Below, in pieces: positions 6,915-11,031 of a DNA stretch of 11,031 nucleotides. Positions within the stretch are counted from its first letter, which is position 1; each line of letters starts with the position of its first letter. The notes below the pieces were generated by a model, which saw nothing but the letters and a program-made list of their open reading frames with translations, was not told where the DNA came from and made no database searches. The translations under genes were made by a program, and so were the position numbers. Source of the DNA: an uncultured Eubacteriales bacterium (GTDB lineage: Bacteria > Bacillota > Clostridia > Peptostreptococcales > Anaerovoracaceae); contig URWB01000082.1 in assembly GCA_900551415.1 (NCBI GenBank), positions 1 through 11,031 on the forward strand. Reading direction: 5' to 3'.

Positions 6915-8772
6915 AAATCCTTTCTGTGATTTTTGCCGCAGACAAGCCGTATTTTTCAGTCAGTTCGTCAAACGTCCCCTGCTCGATAAAGCGATCCGGC
7001 CAGCCGAAGTTCAAAAGACGATGCTTCGGCTCTAAAGCGCCTCGCAGGCTTTCGCCGAAACCGCCGGATACAATATTATCTTCGATGGTCACGATCAGAT
7101 CGCCGCGCAGCGTGTTCATGGCATTTACGGAAGTTTCGATCGGTTTCACGATATTCACATCCTGATAACGTGCCTGCACGCCTTTTTCTAACAGCCGGAC
7201 AAAAACTTCCCGTCCGATGCCGGCCATTTTGCCGACGCCGAGAATCTCCACACGATCCGTAAGGAGCGTGTTCCCGTATTCCATTGTCCGGTTGTAATAC
7301 ATCAGGCTCGGAATCCTGCCTTCTTCTTCAGTCATAACCTCCCCGCGCGGATAGCGGATCGCGCACGGTCCGACTTGTTCCATCGCGAAATCCATACTCG
7401 CGCGGAGCATCTCGTCGGAAGTCGGTGCCAGCACCGTCAGCTGCGGCATCGTAGCAAGATAGCTGAGATCGAAGATGCCGTGATGCGTCTCACCGTCCGC
7501 GCCTACGATGCCGGCGCGGTCGATCATAAAGGTTACCGGAAGTTCCTGCATGCAGACGTCCTCCAGCATCTGGTCGTAGGCCCGCTGCAGGAAGGAAGAA
7601 TAAATGCAGACAAACGGCCGCATACCGGCTTTTGCAAGCCCTGCCGCAAATGTCACAGCGTGCTGCTCGGCAATGCCGACGTCAAAAAAGCGCTCCGGAA
7701 ACTTTTCGGTAAATCCTCCAAGCCCTGTCGCCTCTCCCATTGCCGCGGTGATTGCCACAACGCGCGGATCTTTTTTTGCAAGCTCTGTCAGATACTCGCC
7801 CATGACCTTTGAATAGGTCGGTTTCTCGGATTTCGCCGCCTCTTTGCCCGTTTCGGGGTCAAAGCTGCCGATCCCGTGAAATTTGCCCGGATTTTGTTCC
7901 GCGTTGCGGTATCCCTTGCCTTTTTTTGTGATGACGTGGATCAGAACCGGTTCATTCAGGTTTTTTGCCTTCGACAATACATCCAAAAGCTCCGGCAGAT
8001 GATGTCCGTCCACCGGTCCGAAATAGGTAAATCCCAATTCTTCAAAGAGCACGCCGCCGCGCTCCAAAATCGTGTATTTAATGTCATTTTTGATATCGGC
8101 CAATCCCTGCGCGATGCCTTTGCCCACACTGGGAATCGCGCCGATCTTATTCTTGACAAAACTCTTCGCGCTCAGATAACCTTTGGAGGTGCGCAGTGAC
8201 CCCAAATGCCTGGAAATCCCGCCGATATTCGGCGAAATCGACATGCCGTTGTCATTGAGAATCACAATGAGCTTGGACTTGGAGGCTCCGATATTGTTTA
8301 ACGCCTCATAAGCCATGCCTCCGGTCAGCGAACCGTCTCCGATGACCGCAACGACTTCATAATTCTCGCCCTGAATATCCCGCGCCGCAGCGTAACCTGC
8401 TGCTGCCGAGATTGAGGTGCTGCTGTGTCCGGTATCAAACGCGTCGTGTGCGCTTTCCTTGCCCTTTGGGAAGCCGCTCAGACCTCCAAACTGCCGCAGG
8501 GTATCAAACGCGTCCGCGCGCCCGGTCAAAATCTTGTGTACATAGGATTGATGCCCGACATCCCAAATGATTTTGTCCCGCGGACTGTCAAAAATCTTAT
8601 GCAAAGCTATCGTCAGCTCCACGACACCGAGGTTGGAAGCAAGATGTCCACCGGTTTTGGAAACATGCTCGATTAAAAACTCGCGAATCGCGTAAGATAA
8701 CAGCTCCATTTCCTCGTCGGACATGTTTTTGAGGTCTTCGGGGAAACGATATTGTGTCAGATCTTTTTTCAT
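6889..8772 (-). CDS. dxs: 1-deoxy-D-xylulose-5-phosphate synthase
   Basis: A 627-residue thiamine-diphosphate enzyme that condenses pyruvate and glyceraldehyde-3-phosphate, the first step of the MEP isoprenoid pathway (also feeding thiamine and pyridoxal synthesis in many bacteria). Length is standard. H43 in GGHLASNLGVVELT is the conserved histidine near the substrate. The ThDP/Mg motif starts with GDGSLTGG at 145 and runs to NN at 159-160. Catalytic E369 lies in GIAEQHAVTFAAGLA, and IRYPRGE carries the phosphate-binding Arg. The ATG is 8 bp after the ispA stop, with AAGGAAC within the end of ispA as ribosome binding site. Its product feeds, several steps later, the prenyl synthase encoded just upstream. 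Confidence 0.98.
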   Translation of the reverse strand: MKKDLTQYRFPEDLKNMSDEEMELLSYAIREFLIEHVSKTGGHLASNLGVVELTIALHKIFDSPRDKIIWDVGHQSYVHKILTGRADAFDTLRQFGGLSGFPKGKESAHDAFDTGHSSTSISAAAGYAAARDIQGENYEVVAVIGDGSLTGGMAYEALNNIGASKSKLIVILNDNGMSISPNIGGISRHLGSLRTSKGYLSAKSFVKNKIGAIPSVGKGIAQGLADIKNDIKYTILERGGVLFEELGFTYFGPVDGHHLPELLDVLSKAKNLNEPVLIHVITKKGKGYRNAEQNPGKFHGIGSFDPETGKEAAKSEKPTYSKVMGEYLTELAKKDPRVVAITAAMGEATGLGGFTEKFPERFFDVGIAEQHAVTFAAGLAKAGMRPFVCIYSSFLQRAYDQMLEDVCMQELPVTFMIDRAGIVGADGETHHGIFDLSYLATMPQLTVLAPTSDEMLRASMDFAMEQVGPCAIRYPRGEVMTEEEGRIPSLMYYNRTMEYGNTLLTDRVEILGVGKMAGIGREVFVRLLEKGVQARYQDVNIVKPIETSVNAMNTLRGDLIVTIEDNIVSGGFGESLRGALEPKHRLLNFGWPDRFIEQGTFDELTEKYGLSAAKITERICEELERKA

Positions 8773-8780
8773 ATTTTGTA

Positions 8781-9674
8781 TCAGTTCCTTCTGGTCTTCA
8801 GCTGCAGGGCCAGATCGCGGAAAAATTCCGCGTTGTCGTAATACGGCGCGATTGCCTCCAGCGCGTCATCCGTCAGCTGCTTGAGTCTCGCGAACGCCGC
8901 ATCCAGGCCGTTCAGTGAAGTATAAGTATTTTTGTGCTGCTTCTTGTCCGATCCGATAGACTTGCCAAGCTCCTTCGGATCACCGATTTCATCCAGGATA
9001 TCGTCCGCGATCTGATAGGCCAGTCCGAGGTTTTCGGAATAGATGTCCAGATTGCTCAGCATGTCCTTGCTCGGATTGCCAAGATAAAGTCCGGCCTTGA
9101 TGGCTGCGATAATCAGCGCGCCCGTTTTATTGATATGAATATATTCCAGCATTTCATTGGAATACTCGTTGCTTTCGCCTTCAATGTCGGATACCTGACC
9201 AGCGACCATACCGCGGCATCCGGCGCCCTTGGCAATCGCGTTGATCGCGCGAATCCGTTTCGCCATCTTTTCGGCATCGTCGAAATAGAGCATCAGATCT
9301 TTGTTCATCGCTTCAAACGCGCTCGTCAAAAGTCCGTCGCCCGCCAGAATTGCCAGGGCTTCTCCGTAAACCTTATGATTGGTCGGAAGCCCTCTGCGCA
9401 GATCGTCGTTATCCATCGCCGGCAGATCGTCATGAATCATCGAATAGGTATGAATATATTCCATCGCGCAGGCATAAGGCAACGCCTCCCGAATATCGCC
9501 GCCGGCGAAATCACAGGCCGCAAGCAGCAGCACCGGTCGAATCCGTTTCCCGCCGGCAGTCAGGCTGTATTTCATCGATTCATAGAGCGAAATGCTCTTG
9601 TTATCGATGTTCGGAATAAAGTCCAGCAGGTGTTCATCAATGATTTTTTTGTAGTCCTCATAGTGTCTGTCCAT
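8781..9674 (-). CDS. ispA: Short-chain polyprenyl synthase (farnesyl/geranyl diphosphate synthase)
   Basis: A 297-residue trans-prenyltransferase that joins isopentenyl diphosphate to allylic diphosphates, making C10-C15 precursors for undecaprenyl lipid carrier and quinones. Domain markers: GGKRIRP (41-47, IPP-binding Arg/Lys), first Asp-rich motif DDLPAMDNDD (82-91), the GDGLLTSAF helix, the Lys-Thr-Gly of INKTGALI, and second Asp-rich motif DDILD (224-228). The residues before the first Asp-rich motif (HTYSMIHDD) resemble E. coli IspA, which favours a C15 product, but chain length is not proven. The ATG has AGGAGG at a 7-nt spacing. It lies between xseB and dxs, the common clostridial arrangement. 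Confidence 0.95.
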   Translation of the reverse strand: MDRHYEDYKKIIDEHLLDFIPNIDNKSISLYESMKYSLTAGGKRIRPVLLLAACDFAGGDIREALPYACAMEYIHTYSMIHDDLPAMDNDDLRRGLPTNHKVYGEALAILAGDGLLTSAFEAMNKDLMLYFDDAEKMAKRIRAINAIAKGAGCRGMVAGQVSDIEGESNEYSNEMLEYIHINKTGALIIAAIKAGLYLGNPSKDMLSNLDIYSENLGLAYQIADDILDEIGDPKELGKSIGSDKKQHKNTYTSLNGLDAAFARLKQLTDDALEAIAPYYDNAEFFRDLALQLKTRRN

Positions 9675-9701
9675 GAGAAAACCTCCTTTTCTTTCGGAAA
9701 T

Positions 9702-9875
9702 CTATTTCGCGTACACTTCGATTTTTTGTTCGGTTTCGTTTAGCATTTCTTTACAGATTTGATAGCAGCGGATGCCCTCTTCGTAGCACTTCACTGCTTC
9801 ATCCAGCGTCGTCTCCTCATCTCGAATCGTTTCCGACAGCTCCTCAAGCTTGTATAAGGCTTCTTCAAATGTCAT
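9702..9875 (-). CDS. xseB: Exodeoxyribonuclease VII small subunit
   Basis: A 57-residue reading frame. It starts MTFEEALYKLEELSETI, continues with TTLDEAVKCYEEGIRCYQ and ends in TEQKIEVYAK. This is the full two-helix hairpin of the ExoVII small subunit: the FEEAL..LE start, the (S/T)LDEA..YEEG centre and the EQKI end are all present, though the protein is shorter than the usual 60-80 residues. Several copies bind XseA, and the complex degrades single-stranded DNA in the cytoplasm. The ATG overlaps the last 11 bp of the upstream XseA-like frame, and its AAGGAGGAG ribosome binding site lies within that frame, so translation of the two is coupled. ispA follows 27 bp later. Confidence 0.93.
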   Translation of the reverse strand: MTFEEALYKLEELSETIRDEETTLDEAVKCYEEGIRCYQICKEMLNETEQKIEVYAK

Positions 9876-10506
9876 CGTTTCTCTCCTCCTTCGTCACAGC
9901 AAGCTCCGTCACGCGGAAGGTCGCGCTGCCGTCCTTGAGCTTCAGTCTGTAGCTTTGTCCGTCACGCAGGTCGCTGATGGAAGCAAGGTTCCTGCCCGCA
10001 GCATCTTCCAGCACCGCGTAACCCTTTCGCAAAACGCGGTACGGATGATTTTCATCCAAAAGCAGTCTGCAGCTTTCGAGTTCATGCCGATAGGCGTTCA
10101 CACGTCCCTGCAGGACATGCCGCATCTCCGCGAACAGTTTCTCAGCACGCAGGTCGGCATAGCTGACTTTTTTTTTCAAATCCGCCATCAAACTGTTTTG
10201 CCAGGATTCTGCCCGCTGCATCAGCTCCCGGAACTGGGTCTCATTCAGCAGGGGGTAAAACAGCGCATAGCCGGCCTCCTCCTGCGAATTCATGGTCAGC
10301 AGGTCGGGGGACTGCTCCGGCGGGGTGGTTTTGCAGCCGGGGTCGGCGGTGTACTGGTCGGGCTGCTTTTCCACCACGGTAAGGGCGGGGCCGTTGGCAG
10401 CAAACAGTCTTTCATCCCCGGCGGGTTCCGGGGCGGAACTGCCGCAGGCGGCAAGTGTCAGCAGGGCTATGCCCATCACCAGTATGGCGCCGAATATGCG
10501 TTTCAT
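9865..10506 (-). CDS. Chimeric ORF: lipoprotein-type N-terminus joined to XseA C-terminal fragment
   Basis: A 213-residue open frame made of two unlike parts. Residues 1-21 are a lipoprotein signal (KR, hydrophobic core, lipobox LAAC with C21), followed by about 75 Pro/Ala/Glu-rich residues I do not recognise. From about residue 105 to 205 it matches the end of ExoVII large subunit XseA: a charged helical stretch, then HPYRVLRKGYAVLEDAAGR and a short beta tail (YRLKLKDGSATFRV). XseA is normally about 400 residues. The OB-fold and catalytic domain are missing here, so no nuclease activity is expected. The ATG has AGGAGG 10 nt upstream. GC content is about 66 percent at 10261-10500 and about 57 percent at 9901-10140. 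The join lies somewhere between about 10170 and 10300. A lipid-anchored XseA tail makes little biological sense, so a rearrangement or assembly join is more likely. The adjacent xseB shows the 3' part is native to the operon. Confidence 0.7.
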   Translation of the reverse strand: MKRIFGAILVMGIALLTLAACGSSAPEPAGDERLFAANGPALTVVEKQPDQYTADPGCKTTPPEQSPDLLTMNSQEEAGYALFYPLLNETQFRELMQRAESWQNSLMADLKKKVSYADLRAEKLFAEMRHVLQGRVNAYRHELESCRLLLDENHPYRVLRKGYAVLEDAAGRNLASISDLRDGQSYRLKLKDGSATFRVTELAVTKEERNDDI

Positions 10507-10541
10507 GGGGCATCGCCCTCCTTTCGCTGTAATCTACCCTC

Positions 10542-10570
10542 ATTATAGCGGGGAAAATGTGAACAAATCT
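10542..10570 (-). promoter_or_regulatory. Probable promoter of the lipoprotein-like ORF
   Basis: A perfect -10 hexamer TATAAT lies on the minus strand at 10542-10547, about 35 bp before the start codon. At 17 bp upstream the best -35 candidate is AGATTT, a poor match, so activity may be weak or need an activator. The position downstream of the secG terminator supports an independent transcript. Confidence 0.45.
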
Positions 10571-10633
10571 ACCATGTTTCTTGGTTTTTTTGCGAATAGC
10601 GGGCAAGCCGGCCGTTTTCGGGGGTGCATCCGC

Positions 10634-10670
10634 ATAAAATAAGACGCCGCTTGCCTCTGCAAACAGCGTC
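10634..10670 (-). terminator. Intrinsic terminator after secG
   Basis: The minus strand forms a 12-bp stem, GACGCTGTTTGC with GCAAGCGGCGTC (two or three G-T pairs), around an AGAG loop at 10643-10670. TTATTTTAT follows. It begins about 22 bp after the secG stop and should end the secG transcript. Confidence 0.88.
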
Positions 10671-10692
10671 CTTCTTGGGGAGTGATCGTCTG

Positions 10693-10926
10693 TTACTGCA
10701 GGATGTAAACCAGCAGGGTGATCACAACAAAAATGATAGCCAGGATCTTGGTCAGCTTGGAAAGCTTGGCATTGGCAGAACGGTCATTGCTGTCATTGAG
10801 GAAAGCGCTGACGCCGGCCAGAGCGGTAATACCATCGCCCTTGCCCTCCTGCAGGGATACCACAACGATAATAAGAATGCTGACAACGATCATGGCGATC
10901 GCGCCGATAATAGCGAGAGTGGTCAT
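10693..10926 (-). CDS. secG: Protein translocase subunit SecG
   Basis: A 77-residue membrane protein with two helices (about 3-24 and 58-76) and a cytoplasmic Gly/Ser/Asp loop. The first helix ends in VVSLQEGKGDG, the conserved SecG signature. SecG joins SecY and SecE in the plasma membrane and assists SecA-driven export. Length is typical. The ATG is preceded by TGGAGG at good spacing. It has its own promoter (10982-11010) and terminator (10634-10670), so it appears monocistronic here. In many Bacillota secG precedes rnr, which is not seen here. Confidence 0.93.
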   Translation of the reverse strand: MTTLAIIGAIAMIVVSILIIVVVSLQEGKGDGITALAGVSAFLNDSNDRSANAKLSKLTKILAIIFVVITLLVYILQ

Positions 10927-10946
10927 CTTTTTACCTCCATAATTGC

Positions 10947-10965
10947 GCCCTGTCCGGTACAGGGC
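10947..10965 (-). promoter_or_regulatory. Hairpin in the secG 5' leader
   Basis: GCCCTGT and ACAGGGC form a perfect 7-bp stem around a 5-nt loop in the short secG leader, ending about 10 bp before the ribosome binding site. It has no T-tract, so it is not a terminator. It may stabilise the mRNA or tune translation; no known riboswitch or leader class is recognised. Confidence 0.5.
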
Positions 10966-10981
10966 ATCATTCGACTACAAA

Positions 10982-11010
10982 ATGATACCACAAACCGACC
11001 GAAGATGCAA
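10982..11010 (-). promoter_or_regulatory. Probable secG promoter
   Basis: Minus-strand -10 TATCAT (10982-10987, 5 of 6 consensus) lies 17 bp from TTGCAT (11005-11010, matching TTG of the -35 consensus). The predicted start near 10975 gives a roughly 50-nt leader for secG. Confidence 0.6.
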
Positions 11011-11031
11011 GCCCTTTTTGGGCAAAAAAAG

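Noticed and set aside
10286..10291. An EcoRI site (GAATTC) near the chimeric xseA junction, as a hint of a cloning join
   Set aside because: A single six-base site is expected by chance at this length, and another GAATTC is present near 5443, so it carries little weight.
11011..11031. GCCC-T5-GGGC followed by A7 at the right edge, as a terminator
   Set aside because: On the plus strand the stem is only 4 bp and is followed by A, not T. On the minus strand the T-run precedes the stem. The T-run could belong to a terminator beyond the edge, but this cannot be seen.
1..11031. CRISPR arrays, tRNA or rRNA genes, transposases, attachment sites
   Set aside because: I saw no regularly spaced repeats with spacers, no tRNA or rRNA signatures, and no transposase or integrase motifs on either strand.

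Overview
The window looks like a chromosomal segment from an anaerobic Bacillota (Clostridia-type) bacterium. Evidence: strong AGGAGG-type ribosome binding sites, genes packed on one strand (all real genes here read on the minus strand), a non-mevalonate isoprenoid cluster in the usual clostridial order (xseB, ispA, dxs, tlyA), a cobalamin riboswitch, and a secreted protein with an anaerobic-type cobaltochelatase (CbiK) domain. I cannot name a genus.

Right edge (about 10200-11031): a complete secG with its own promoter and a strong intrinsic terminator. After it comes a promoter and the start of a GC-rich lipoprotein-like reading frame. That frame runs without a stop into what is recognisably the C-terminal end of exonuclease VII large subunit (XseA). 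The catalytic part of XseA is absent, and GC content changes sharply near the junction. This is either a real rearrangement or a contig misjoin, and it should be checked before the right 0.8 kb is treated as the same genome.

Centre (1397-9875): an apparently continuous operon, xseA(3' end)-xseB-ispA-dxs-tlyA-aminotransferase-mutS-DUF554. Gaps run from an overlap to about 70 bp, with no clear internal terminator. ExoVII small subunit, TlyA and MutS act on DNA or the ribosome; IspA and Dxs make isoprenoid precursors. xseB is only 57 codons long. mutS has no mutL beside it inside the window.

Left (1-1396): the most interesting part. A near-consensus sigma-A-type promoter just past the DUF554 stop drives a roughly 380-nt leader. 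The leader contains a cobalamin riboswitch, a 12-bp antiterminator pairing and a competing intrinsic terminator. It is followed by a gene cut by the window edge, encoding a signal peptide, a roughly 200-residue domain of unknown function, an acidic linker and the start of a CbiK-type domain. A B12-repressed, exported chelatase-like protein suggests extracytoplasmic cobalt, corrinoid or tetrapyrrole handling, probably with transport genes beyond the left edge (inference).
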